Assembly: GCA_036012905.1 (NCBI GenBank)
Contig: DASCQF010000015.1
Span: forward strand, 7,424 to 71,423
Length of the DNA: 64,000 nt
Direction of reading: 5' to 3'
Source: NP936 sp002726085
GTDB lineage: Bacteria; Acidobacteriota; Vicinamibacteria; Vicinamibacterales; UBA8438
Of this stretch, positions 42,402 through 51,195 are shown piece after piece; position 1 is the stretch's first letter; every line of letters starts with the position of its first letter. The notes beneath the pieces were generated by a model. It ran no database searches, was not told where the DNA came from, and saw nothing but the letters and a program-made list of their open reading frames with translations. The position numbers and the translations under genes are program-made.

Positions 42402-43297
42402 ATGCTGTCCACACAGGCACAAAGATGGCTAACGCACACAGGCGCGCTCGGTGTGATCCTCGTGTTGGTCTCGGTCGGACCCGCCCAAGCACAGGCTGAC
42501 TGCGATCACGACGACTGTCGGGGCAACTTGGCCGTGACCGTGTTCCCTGGCGTGTCAATCGACACGTTTGCCTCAAAGGACCTCCGGAATCTGGTCAACC
42601 CGGAAGCGTCCGGGGATGTCCAGGAACAGTTGATCGCAGGGTTCGATTTCGAGTTTCGTCTTGCCGGGGCCACCCCAGATGCGTCAGCGCCACCGCCGGA
42701 GAACCAGTTGTGGTTTTTCGGCGAGATCATCCACGGCGCCGCGAGCGGGGAAACCGACTGCACCTCGGTGGGCAACACAACCGACACCAGTTCGAGTGGC
42801 ACCCCGTCACAAGCCCTCTGCAACGATCTCTTCACCGAACCCTCGACGGCGCAAGCCCCCAGCTTGGCGGTGTTCCGTCAAGCCACGAGCCTGGAAGCCT
42901 ACATGGGACTGCGATACGAGTTCCTCCGTTTGAACGCACAGACCGAGGCAGCGGCCAGCCTGTATCTCAGGGGCAGTACGGCTTCCTGACCGTGGCCGAG
43001 GGCGGATCGGATGTAAGAGACATCTATCACGCCGGACTGGGCGTGGTCTTGACCGAAGGGAAGCTCATGGAAAGCTACGTCGAGTTCGGCTACGGGCGCA
43101 ACGACGTGTTTGTGGACCAACGTCCCCGATTCAAGGTCGACGCGTTTCTGTCGATGCCGGGCCCAAAGGGGGTCTCGCCCTTCGCGCAGGTCGTCATAGA
43201 CGCCGACTTCGGCGACCGGGGCGACAGCATCCAGAGCTTCTTCGGACTCGACATCGACATCTTCGAAGCGTGGAGCTCTGCGCCCTCCACCTCGTAG
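42402..43297 (+). pseudogene. Outer-membrane beta-barrel-like protein gene with a frameshift
   Basis: The first part (42402-42989) has a signal peptide (ALGVILVLVSVGPAQAQ) and beta-rich sequence (NLAVTVFPGVSIDTFA, IAGFDFEFRLAG, SLEAYMGLRYEFLRLNAQTE). Near 42967 a base appears to be missing: the reading continues in another frame as QGQYGFLTVAEGGSDVRDI, HAGLGVVLTEGKLMESYVEF and a last strand set to 43297. Joined, the ~298 residues make a plausible 8-stranded-type barrel. It is either disrupted or a sequencing indel. The ATG has AAGGGAG upstream. Family not recognised. Confidence 0.65.
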
Positions 43298-43457
43298 CCC
43301 CACGGCCGGCCCCCACATGCGAATCCGGTGTGGGGAGACCGCACGCAGCGGGCATCCTGGGGCGGGTTTGGCGCACGCACCCAGCCAGTCCCCAGGTATA
43401 CTTGTGCCCTTCGTGCGTCCTGCTAACCCCTGACTCCTTGAGCATCACCATCTAGAC

Positions 43458-44858
43458 GTGCGCATCGAGTTCCACGGCGCGGCCCGAGAGGTCACCGGGT
43501 CTTGTCACCTCGTCGACTGCGGCGGTGTACGCATCCTGCTCGACTGTGGGATGATCCAGGGTGGCCGCGAGCGGCACGAGCGCAATCGCGAGCCGTTCCC
43601 CTTCGACCCGCGCACGCTCGATTGCGTCATTCTCAGCCATGCCCACATCGACCACTCGGGCCGGCTGCCGCTACTCCGCAAAGCCGGCTACCACGGCCCC
43701 ATCGTCACGACCGCTCCCACGGCGCAACTGCTCGAAATCATGCTGGCCGATTCCGGCCGCATCCAAGAGGAAGATGCGCGCTGGACGATCCGGCGGCTCG
43801 AAAAGCGCAAGAAGGACACGAGCTGGGTCACCGCGCTCTACACCGAGGAGGACGCCATCGCGGTGCTCGACCAGCTCGTGCCGGTGCCCCTGGGCGGCAC
43901 CCACACGTTACCGCGCGCCGGTACCGTCACCTTCGTGCCGGCAGGACACATTCTCGGCGCTGCGATCATCGATCTCCGACTCGACGACGAAGGGACGAGC
44001 CGCCGACTCGTGTTCTCTGGCGACCTCGGGGTGCAAGGTGCCCGGCTGCTGCCCCGCCCGCAGTCGGTCGACTGCCCCGACTACCTGATCATGGAGTCGA
44101 CCTACGGCGACCGAGATCGGGCGAACGAAGGAGACCGCACCGAGCGGCTGTTCGACATCATCCAGCGCACCATGCGTCGCAAAGGCAAGGTGATCATTCC
44201 GGCCTTCGCCGTCGGGCGGACGCAAGAGGTGCTGACCCGGATCAACGACCTCGTCGAAGCGGGCCGGTTGCCGGACGCACGAGTCTATGTCGACAGTCCG
44301 ATGGCCGTGGCGGCGACCAGGGCATTCGCCTTGCACCCCGAGGCTTACTCGCGCCCGGTGCGGGAGCTGATGGAAGACGGCGACGCGCCGCTCTACTTCG
44401 AGGGACTCGAGCTCGTCAGCCGTGTCGAGGACTCGATGGCGCTCAACGAGTCGCGCAGGCCGGCGGTCATCATCTCGGCGTCTGGCATGTGCACGGCCGG
44501 GCGAATCAAGCATCACTTGAAGCACAGCATCACCAACTCCCGGAACACGGTGGTCTTTGTCGGCTACCAGGCTTCGGGGTCGCTCGGGCAGGTGATCCAG
44601 GCCGGCACCAATCCGATCCGGATCTTCGGCGAGTGGTATCCCCTGAACGCGCGAGTCGAGACGATCGAAGGCTTCTCGGCGCATGCCGACCGCAGGGAGC
44701 TGCTCGAATGGTTCGCGTCGCTGGGCGATGCGCCAACCCGGACCTTCGTGGTTCACGGGGAGGAAGCCGTGTCGCTGCACTTTGCCGACACCCTCGCGAA
44801 ACAATTCAACGCGCCAGTGACGGTCCCGAAACGGGGCCAGCATTTTGAGCTATCCTGA
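43458..44858 (+). CDS. MBL-fold beta-CASP RNA-metabolising hydrolase
   Basis: 466 residues of the beta-CASP metallo-beta-lactamase family (CPSF73/YsH1-like, COG1236). Zinc motif HAHIDH at 61-66, a further His in FVPAGHILGAA, the Asp in FSGDLG, and the beta-CASP motifs (motif A/B/C region: MESTYGDRDR, IIPAFAVGRTQEVL, IISASGMCTAGRIKHHLKHSI, GFSAHADRREL, VVHGEE). Members cut RNA as endonuclease and/or 5' exonuclease. GTG start at 43458 because homology begins there; no RBS is visible, so the transcript may start close by. Single gene, in cytosol. Confidence 0.93.
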   Translation: MRIEFHGAAREVTGSCHLVDCGGVRILLDCGMIQGGRERHERNREPFPFDPRTLDCVILSHAHIDHSGRLPLLRKAGYHGPIVTTAPTAQLLEIMLADSGRIQEEDARWTIRRLEKRKKDTSWVTALYTEEDAIAVLDQLVPVPLGGTHTLPRAGTVTFVPAGHILGAAIIDLRLDDEGTSRRLVFSGDLGVQGARLLPRPQSVDCPDYLIMESTYGDRDRANEGDRTERLFDIIQRTMRRKGKVIIPAFAVGRTQEVLTRINDLVEAGRLPDARVYVDSPMAVAATRAFALHPEAYSRPVRELMEDGDAPLYFEGLELVSRVEDSMALNESRRPAVIISASGMCTAGRIKHHLKHSITNSRNTVVFVGYQASGSLGQVIQAGTNPIRIFGEWYPLNARVETIEGFSAHADRRELLEWFASLGDAPTRTFVVHGEEAVSLHFADTLAKQFNAPVTVPKRGQHFELS

Positions 44859-44887
44859 CGGCACACGGTCACCGAAGGAGACACGAC

Positions 44888-46555
44888 ATGTCGACACGCG
44901 ACCACCGCCGGGCGACACGGGGCGTTTGTGACATCTGGAGTCGCCGGACGTTCATGCGGGGGCTGTCCGGCTTCGCGGCAGCGGGCATCGCGGGGCGTGT
45001 GGTTCCCGGGCTTGGCCCCATCGGCCGCATCGCGTTGGCTCAGGAGACCGGGCCAGGAGACGTCGTCGAGACCACCGCGGGTCGCATTCGGGGCGCGACC
45101 CGCGCCGGCATACACATCTTCAAGGGCGTCCGCTATGGCGCCTCCACCGGCGGACCCAACCGTTTCATGCCGCCGATCGCGCCAGCGCCGTGGACGGGCA
45201 TCCATGACGCACTGGAGTTTGGCGCCTCGGCCCCGCAGTCCCGGCCGCATCCGGTCAAGAGCGAGGACTGCCTGTTTCTGAACGTCTGGACACCGGGGCT
45301 GGGCGACGGCCGGCGCCGACCGGTGATGGTATGGCTGCATGGCGGCGGATTCAGCGCCGGGTCGGGGTCGTCGCGGACCTACGACGGCGTGAACATGTGC
45401 ACCGCCGGCGACGTCGTGCTGGTCACGATCAACCACCGGCTGAACATCTTTGGCTCCGCCTATCTGGCTGAGCTGGCCGGGAGCGAGTTCGCGGCATCGG
45501 GCTGCGTCGGAATGCTCGACATTATCGCCTCGCTCGAGTGGGTGCGCGACAACATTGAGGCGTTCGGAGGCGACCCGAACACCGTCACCGTCTTTGGCGA
45601 GTCGGGTGGCGGGCGGAAAGTGTCGACGCTGCTCGCGATGCCTGGAGCCAACGGACTCTTTCACCGGGCGATCATCGAGAGTGGGGCCATTCTCCGGGTT
45701 CGCAACCCGCGAGATGCCACCAGCGAGGCCACCCGCCTGCTGGCCAAGGTGGGACTGCGACGGGGCCAGAGCCGCGAGCTCCAGAGGATTCCGACAGACA
45801 CGTTGTTCGCAGCATCGCTGGAGGTGGCGCGTGAACTCGAGCCCGAGGAACGGGTCGTCGGCATGACCGACAACACGCCGGTCCTCGACGGCGATGCCAT
45901 TCCGGCGCATCCCTTCGACCCGACCGCAACCTCCATCTCGGTCGACGTGCCGGTCATCGTCGGCTACAACCGGACCGAGGAGACGCTGTCGTGGCAAAAC
46001 CGCGAGATGCCGCTCGACATGACGGACGGCGAGCTGCTGGAACGGATCGCGGCGCGACTCGCGAGCGACGTCGATGCCCCACGAGTGGTCGAGGCATATC
46101 GCGACGCCTACCAGGAGGCGCGGCCCTGGGATCTCTACATCCTGATCTGCACTGACCATCCCCGCGGTATGTACGCGCGTGAGCTGGCCGCACGCAAGAC
46201 GGCCCTTGGCGGCGCCCCCGCCTGGCTGTACCGGTTCGATTGGGACATGGGCGGCGAGCTGAAGACGCCGCACGCACTCGAGATCCGGTTCGTGTTCGAC
46301 AACGTCGACCACTTCGAGACGCGCCTGTTCGATCAGCCTGGGTCGGCAGCCTCGCGCGCGCTGGCCGCGAAGATGAGCGCCGCCTGGATGGCGTTCGCCC
46401 GCACCGGGAACCCGGACACGCCCGGCCTGCCCACCTGGCCCGTTTACTCTACCGACACGCGCGAGGCGATGCTGTTCAACAACGAGAGCCGTATCGTGCG
46501 CGACCACGACCGCGGGCCGCGGCTGGTGATGGAGGAGGTGCTGAAGCTAGGCTAA
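44888..46555 (+). CDS. Type B carboxylesterase, Tat-exported
   Basis: 555 residues with a twin-arginine signal (SRRTFMRGLSGFAAAGIAG). The alpha/beta-hydrolase fold of the COesterase family follows: SEDCLFLNVWTP, VMVWLHGGGFSAGSG (oxyanion loop), TVFGESGGGRKVS (nucleophile Ser in G-E-S-G-G), and a likely catalytic His in the C-terminal part (LKTPHALEI). Substrate unknown, probably an ester in the periplasm. AAGGAG lies 8-9 nt before the ATG. It begins 30 bp after the beta-CASP gene and may be cotranscribed. A strong hairpin follows 12 bp after the stop. Confidence 0.9.
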   Translation: MSTRDHRRATRGVCDIWSRRTFMRGLSGFAAAGIAGRVVPGLGPIGRIALAQETGPGDVVETTAGRIRGATRAGIHIFKGVRYGASTGGPNRFMPPIAPAPWTGIHDALEFGASAPQSRPHPVKSEDCLFLNVWTPGLGDGRRRPVMVWLHGGGFSAGSGSSRTYDGVNMCTAGDVVLVTINHRLNIFGSAYLAELAGSEFAASGCVGMLDIIASLEWVRDNIEAFGGDPNTVTVFGESGGGRKVSTLLAMPGANGLFHRAIIESGAILRVRNPRDATSEATRLLAKVGLRRGQSRELQRIPTDTLFAASLEVARELEPEERVVGMTDNTPVLDGDAIPAHPFDPTATSISVDVPVIVGYNRTEETLSWQNREMPLDMTDGELLERIAARLASDVDAPRVVEAYRDAYQEARPWDLYILICTDHPRGMYARELAARKTALGGAPAWLYRFDWDMGGELKTPHALEIRFVFDNVDHFETRLFDQPGSAASRALAAKMSAAWMAFARTGNPDTPGLPTWPVYSTDTREAMLFNNESRIVRDHDRGPRLVMEEVLKLG

Positions 46556-46567
46556 CAGGAGAGAATT

Positions 46568-46599
46568 GGCGGGGACGGAAATCCCATTCCGTCCCCGCC
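46568..46599. terminator. Strong 13-bp hairpin downstream of the carboxylesterase
   Basis: GGCGGGGACGGAA, loop ATCCCA, TTCCGTCCCCGCC: a perfect 13-bp stem 12 bp after the stop codon. There is no T-tract, so it could be a Rho-assisted terminator, an mRNA-stabilising end or a palindromic repeat rather than a classical intrinsic terminator. Confidence 0.5.
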
Positions 46600-46716
46600 A
46601 GGCCAAGATAAGCCGCCTAAGCCCACAGAGCAGCCGAGTTGATTCTGTGGCGCAGGCCTGCGAAGCAAGGGTGAAGCCTTGCCCCACGAAGGTCGACACG
46701 ACCGAGTTACGGGCTG
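46600..46716. other. Chain of further hairpins in the same gap
   Basis: Between the strong hairpin and the next gene's stop lie a CCACAG/CTGTGG stem, the 12-bp palindrome CGCAGGCCTGCG, a GCAAGG/CCTTGC stem with a hexaloop, and GGTCG-ACA-CGACC. Together they could be a structured RNA end or remnants of a palindromic repeat cluster. No RNA family is recognised. Confidence 0.35.
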
Positions 46717-47328
46717 CTAGCCGACCGTGAAGTCGCCGACATGCACGTCGAGCTGGTGACTGAAGCGCACACCCGCGATGCCGTCCACCGACAGCCCGGC
46801 CTTCGGCAGGCTGGCCAGCTCGGTACCATTCGACAAGAACCGCACGTTGCTCGCCCCCACCTCGACCGAGATGGTGTTGGTCATCCGCCCACCGTCGAGC
46901 CCGTTAACGGCGCTGTGGGCCGCCCAGCCGCTGGTCAAATCCTCGGTGTCGGCGCCAATCCGCTGCTTGAGCAGGAACTGCCCGTCCTCCCGGATCAGGA
47001 AGTAGGTATAGCGCTGGTCGTCGCCGTCGAGATTCTGTCCCCCGAAGAACAGCCCGAACGAGTTCGGGTGCGACGACGCCTTGGTCTGGGTGAAGGTGGC
47101 GCTGAGGGTGTAGCTGCCAGATGCGGCGTTGCTCGAGTCCCAGAAAATCGCATGGGGACCGGTGGTGACGTGGAACCCGCCGCCCATCGCCATGAAGCTC
47201 AAGTCGTTGACATCGGCACGGCCGCTGTCGAGCCGGGCCTGCCAGCCACTGGCTGTCACGCCGCCGCCCTGCCCAAGAACCGGCAGTGTCAACAAAAGTA
47301 CCGCCACCGCTACAAGACTGGTTCGCAT
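46717..47328 (-). CDS. Secreted protein with concanavalin-like (3-keto-disaccharide hydrolase-type) fold
   Basis: 203 residues: signal peptide (SLVAVAVLLLTLPVLGQ) and one jelly-roll-like domain, with WQARLDSGRADVNDLSFMAMGGGFHVTTGPHAIFW, SGSYTLSATFTQTK, FGLFFGGQNLDGDDQRYTYFLIREDGQFLLKQR, and FLSNGTELASLP, VDGIAGVRFSHQLDVHVGDF. The pattern resembles DUF1080-like/laminin-G domains, which bind or cleave sugars; I do not see enough to name the activity. ATG 47328 is chosen over an upstream in-frame start because AAGGAG lies 5 nt before it. Confidence 0.65.
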   Translation of the reverse strand: MRTSLVAVAVLLLTLPVLGQGGGVTASGWQARLDSGRADVNDLSFMAMGGGFHVTTGPHAIFWDSSNAASGSYTLSATFTQTKASSHPNSFGLFFGGQNLDGDDQRYTYFLIREDGQFLLKQRIGADTEDLTSGWAAHSAVNGLDGGRMTNTISVEVGASNVRFLSNGTELASLPKAGLSVDGIAGVRFSHQLDVHVGDFTVG

Positions 47329-47414
47329 CGTATCTCCTTGCACGCAATTCGAAAGGGTCTAATCTCCCATGCTACCCCTAGAGAGAGTCTGCGGTCCAGT
47401 CGACCCACTCGACC

Positions 47415-48866
47415 TCATGCAAGCCGGGTCAGCGTCGCCGCGACCAGGCGGTAGAACCTGCCGACCGACGCCACGTGCACCCGCTCATCCGGAGAGTGTG
47501 GAAATTCGATCTGCGGCCCGACCGAGATCATATCGATACCCGGAATCTTCTTCCCGAGAATGCCGCACTCGAGCCCGGCGTGAATCGCCTTGACCTCCGG
47601 CTCGTTTCCCAGCTCGCGCCGGTGCACAGCCTTGACGACCTCGAGCAGCCGAGATTCGAGGTCCGGCTTCCAGCCTGGATACGCCATGTCTTCCTCGACC
47701 CCCGCCCCTGCGAGCAGGCCGACGGCCCGCACGTGTCGCCGCAACGCCTCGAGCGCGGAGTCTATGGACGACCGGCTGCTGAGCCTGACGCGAAGCGCCC
47801 CGTTGAAGGGCTTGACCGTTGCCAGGTTGACACTGGTCTCGACCAGATCGGGGATGTCGTAGCTCATCGCCTCGACGCCGTGCGGGAGCGCATTGACCAG
47901 TCGGAGCACCCGCTCGGTTGTCACCTCGTCCCAGACCGTCTCGGGCGCCGCCGCATCGTCCACCGACAGCCGCATGCCGGGGTCGGCCGGTGCGTACTCG
48001 GCCTCAATCCTCGCGACCTCCTGTTCGACCGCCGCCATCAGCCTGTTCCGGCCCTCCTGCGTCACGACGACGGTCGCGAACGCCTCCCGCGGAATCGCGT
48101 TGTGTGCGCTGCCGCCCTCGAACCGGGCCAGACGGAACCCGCCGCCCAGCTGCGCCGCCCACAGCGCCCTGCCAAGCAACTTCACCGCGTTGCCGCGCCG
48201 AAGATGAATATCGCAGCCCGAATGCCCACCCTTGAGACCGGTCAGCGCAATCGACAGCGCTACGCCGTCGGCCGTCGCCGGCTCGGTATCGAGTCCGAGG
48301 GTGAGCTGCGTGTCGCCCCCACCCGCGCATCCGACGTAGACGATGCCATCCTCCTCCGAATCCAGATTGATCAGCTGGCGACCGAGCAACAGGTCGGCGT
48401 CGAGCTGGGTCGCACCGGTCAACCCGGTCTCCTCGTCGATGGTGAACAGCAGCTCCAGCGGCCCGTGCGCAAACTCCGACTCCCCCATCACGGCCAACAT
48501 CGTCGCAACGCCAACACCGTTGTCCGAACCCAGAGTCGTGCCGGTCGCCGCAAGATACTCGCCGTCCATGCGCGGGACAATCGCGTCGCTGGTGAAGTCA
48601 AAATCGACATCGGTGTTCTTCTCCTGCACCATGTCGAGGTGGGACTGCAGGATGGTGATCGCGGCGCCCTCATGCCCCGGTGTCGCCGGTCTGCGCACCA
48701 CGAGGTTCCCGGCGCGGTCGACCTGATGCGCCAGCCCGCGACTGTCGGCCACCGCCACGACATGGTCACGCATCCGTCCCTCATCTTTCGAGGCGCGGGG
48801 AACGGTCAGAATGCTGTCGAAATGCCGCCAGAGGGCGGCCGGTTCCAGTTCGGCAACGAAGGTCAT
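47415..48866 (-). CDS. pepD: Aminoacyl-histidine dipeptidase (M20, PepD-type)
   Basis: 483 residues, the normal length of PepD. Metal and catalytic motifs: LQSHLDMVQEKN (H-x-D), TTLGSDNGVGVA (bridging Asp), FTIDEETGLTGA (catalytic and metal Glu), SEEDGIVYVGCAGG, GHSGCDIHLRRGNAVKLL and GLECGILGKKIPGID in the lid/C-terminal part. It hydrolyses Xaa-His dipeptides such as carnosine-type substrates in the cytosol with two Zn or Co ions. ATG 48866 with GGGAG upstream. It is divergent from the hypothetical gene at 48906; the 39-bp gap holds a TATTAT that may be a -10 for one of them. Confidence 0.92.
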   Translation of the reverse strand: MTFVAELEPAALWRHFDSILTVPRASKDEGRMRDHVVAVADSRGLAHQVDRAGNLVVRRPATPGHEGAAITILQSHLDMVQEKNTDVDFDFTSDAIVPRMDGEYLAATGTTLGSDNGVGVATMLAVMGESEFAHGPLELLFTIDEETGLTGATQLDADLLLGRQLINLDSEEDGIVYVGCAGGGDTQLTLGLDTEPATADGVALSIALTGLKGGHSGCDIHLRRGNAVKLLGRALWAAQLGGGFRLARFEGGSAHNAIPREAFATVVVTQEGRNRLMAAVEQEVARIEAEYAPADPGMRLSVDDAAAPETVWDEVTTERVLRLVNALPHGVEAMSYDIPDLVETSVNLATVKPFNGALRVRLSSRSSIDSALEALRRHVRAVGLLAGAGVEEDMAYPGWKPDLESRLLEVVKAVHRRELGNEPEVKAIHAGLECGILGKKIPGIDMISVGPQIEFPHSPDERVHVASVGRFYRLVAATLTRLA

Positions 48867-48905
48867 AGATTCTCCCGGGCAGGTGTATTATCAGACCTAC
48901 CCTAC

Positions 48906-49799
48906 ATGGCTGCGCTACCGGGTGTCACGCGTGCGGCGATCGTGCTCGAGTCCGGACCCCGGCGTGGCTACTCGCCACGTGTGCTTCTCACGGTCCTGAT
49001 CGTCGGCGTGCTGTTCACGCCCATCTCTGCGCAGACCCGCCCTCAGGCCGGAACCACCGCCCCGACGCGACAGGAACAAGGGGGGGCTCCCGCACCGTCG
49101 GCGGCCTCGCTCGCTCGAATCAGGCGCGCGCTGGCGCTCGAACGCACCACCGACTTCCCCGACGCCGCTGATCTCAGCTTCATCGACACGACGAGTCTCG
49201 TGGACGAACGTCCCTCCGTCGAGCTGTTCCGCGGTTTCGACTTCGTCGGGGGCGTCGATCTGCTTGCGGGCACGAGCGGCACGGGAGAACCGATCCCGAT
49301 GGGGGGACCAACGCATCGCGACATGCTGGCCAACATGACACCACGTGCGCTCACCGAGGTGGCATCCAGCGACGTGCTCGGCCTGACCACCGCCTCGGCC
49401 TTCGCGTTCGTGCCGGCTGCCATCAAGACATTCGCCGGCTGGATCATGGGAGGCCGTGGCGACGACGGACCCGAATTCCCGATCCTGACCGCGCGGGAGG
49501 AGACCCTGGCGGTTGCCGGCATCAGGGCCGACAGCCAGGTGCTCGCCGCCGACGTTGATCAGCGCGGACGAACAGTGGCCCTGTCGCTGGTCGTGCCGAC
49601 CGACACGCCACCCGGCACCGCGCGCGCACTCGGGAAACGCTTCCTGCTGCTGGTCAAGACGATCGCGTCGGCGGAGCCGGACCCCGACGACGGGGTCGGC
49701 GCAGGCGACTTCGACTACATCGTGCGCGTCGGCACACCCACCGAGACGGTACTCGCCGTGGGTGGCAAGGCGACCTCCGACACCCGGATCAACTGGTAA
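48906..49799 (+). CDS. Secreted hypothetical protein
   Basis: 297 residues, no family recognised. An N-terminal hydrophobic segment (VLLTVLIVGVLFTPISAQ) preceded by a charged stretch looks like a signal peptide; a Pro/Gln/Ala-rich linker follows, then RRALALERTTDFPDAADLS, LFRGFDFVGGVDLLAG, THRDMLANMTPRALTE and a C-terminal half with VAGIRADSQVLAADVDQRG, LGKRFLLLVKTIASAEPDPDDG and FDYIVRVGTPTE. The start is uncertain: the ATG at 48906 has no RBS and a later start before the hydrophobic core is possible. Confidence 0.6.
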   Translation: MAALPGVTRAAIVLESGPRRGYSPRVLLTVLIVGVLFTPISAQTRPQAGTTAPTRQEQGGAPAPSAASLARIRRALALERTTDFPDAADLSFIDTTSLVDERPSVELFRGFDFVGGVDLLAGTSGTGEPIPMGGPTHRDMLANMTPRALTEVASSDVLGLTTASAFAFVPAAIKTFAGWIMGGRGDDGPEFPILTAREETLAVAGIRADSQVLAADVDQRGRTVALSLVVPTDTPPGTARALGKRFLLLVKTIASAEPDPDDGVGAGDFDYIVRVGTPTETVLAVGGKATSDTRINW

Positions 49800-49957
49800 G
49801 TCCAACGGGCTCGAAGTCGGCGCGCCACTCGATCCGGTCGAGCGCGTCCATGTCCTGCCGCCGGTGCTGCAGGGTCGGAACAATCAGCGGCCCCGCATCT
49901 GCCGGGCGTCCACTTCTCACAATGGTGCGCACGGCCGAGCCGGCAGGACGAGACGGC

Positions 49958-51109
49958 CTACTGAAACAGCTTCGGCCCCACCTCGTAGTAGAGGTCGCGC
50001 CGCCAGGTGATCCAGCTGTGCCCGAACCGGCTGATGTGCAGCACATGCTCAATGCCGTTATCGGTCAGCACCTGCGAGTGAGCCCTGGCGCCCTCCACGT
50101 TCTCGCCCTCGCCGCGGCCGATCCAGAATAGCCGCAGCTTGTCGTTGGCGGTGCGTGCGTCGGGCATGTAACTGCGAAGGCGGCCCTCCCGATCGAGACC
50201 AGCGCCGCTCATCAGACCAATGTGGCTGAACAGATCCAGACGGGCGAAGCCGAGGGCCGCGGTCTGGCCTGCCCCCATCGAGAGACCTACAATCGCCCGC
50301 CCTTCACGGTCTTCGATCGTTCGGAAGCGGGCCTCGACCCGCGGCATCACGTCGGTCAGCAGGTCCGCGCCAAAAGCGCCGCCGGGCGTGTCGGCCGGAA
50401 CCTCGTTGGCGCCGGCCGCTACGTGACCGTTTGGCATCACCACGATCATCGGTGTCGCCGACCCTTCGGCGACCAGATTGTCCATGATGTGATGCGCGCC
50501 AGCGCTCACCCAGGTGGCGTAGGAGTTGCCGGCACCGTGCAGAAGATAGAGCACGGGGTAGCGCTCGCCGCTCGTCTCGTACCCTGGCGGCGTGTAGACG
50601 TTGAAGTGACGCACGAGGCCGAGGGATCTCGACTCGTAGTCCACCGTCGTGACGGCGCCGTGCGGCACCGGCTTCTGGTCAGAGTACAGCGGCTCCGCTC
50701 CGCGCACCGTCAGCCAGTTCTCGAGGGCCGCGTCCCCCGGCTTGATGTCCAGATTCACCGGGTCGAGCGTGCGCACGCCGTCGACCATGTAGGCATAGTC
50801 GTAGATGTCCGGCACCAGCGGTCCGAGGGTGAGTGACCACACGCCGTCGGGGCCCTTCTCGAGCGGCACCTCGTCGTCGCTGAAGCGACCGGTGTACCAC
50901 GATTCGTCGTAGCCGGGCACCTGCCGGAAGATCTCGGCGATGATGACAGTCACCTTCTCCGCGTCGGGCGCGCGCAGCCGGAAGGTCACCATCCGGTCAG
51001 GAGTCACCTCGGGAGACACCACCGGCGCCGGCCGGTCCCCGCGCCCCTGGGCGAACAACGGCGACGAGGCAACCAGAAGCAGTGCGACCGAGGCAGCGAT
51101 GGTTCTCAT
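49958..51109 (-). CDS. Secreted esterase with N-terminal CBM48/E-set domain
   Basis: 383 residues: signal peptide (ASVALLLVASSPLFAQ), an Ig-like E-set domain (~30-120, TPDRMVTFRLRAPDAEKVTVI, GPDGVWSLTLGPLVPDIYDYAYMVDG), then an esterase-D-type alpha/beta hydrolase: FNVYTPPGY, YPVLYLLHGAGNSYATW (oxyanion), IVGLSMGAGQTAALG (nucleophile Ser in G-L-S-M-G), and a C-terminal His in RFGHSWITW. The arrangement is that of bacterial feruloyl-esterase-like enzymes, which remove acyl groups from plant or algal polysaccharides. The ATG at 51109 has AAAGGA 8 nt upstream. Confidence 0.88.
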   Translation of the reverse strand: MRTIAASVALLLVASSPLFAQGRGDRPAPVVSPEVTPDRMVTFRLRAPDAEKVTVIIAEIFRQVPGYDESWYTGRFSDDEVPLEKGPDGVWSLTLGPLVPDIYDYAYMVDGVRTLDPVNLDIKPGDAALENWLTVRGAEPLYSDQKPVPHGAVTTVDYESRSLGLVRHFNVYTPPGYETSGERYPVLYLLHGAGNSYATWVSAGAHHIMDNLVAEGSATPMIVVMPNGHVAAGANEVPADTPGGAFGADLLTDVMPRVEARFRTIEDREGRAIVGLSMGAGQTAALGFARLDLFSHIGLMSGAGLDREGRLRSYMPDARTANDKLRLFWIGRGEGENVEGARAHSQVLTDNGIEHVLHISRFGHSWITWRRDLYYEVGPKLFQ

Positions 51110-51195
51110 GAGCGTGTCCTTTCCTGGGTTCTGTCTCTTCGTAGACTCTTGCAGACGAGCGACCTGAACTGGACGACGCGGTCGTCGTTCCAGCG

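Noticed and set aside
46600..46716. Cobalamin riboswitch or group II intron fragment
   Set aside because: Several hairpins are present, but no B12-box or domain V sequence.
47475..48905. Long plus-strand frame opposite pepD
   Set aside because: It mirrors the M20 peptidase codons; only the part from 48906 has its own signal peptide.
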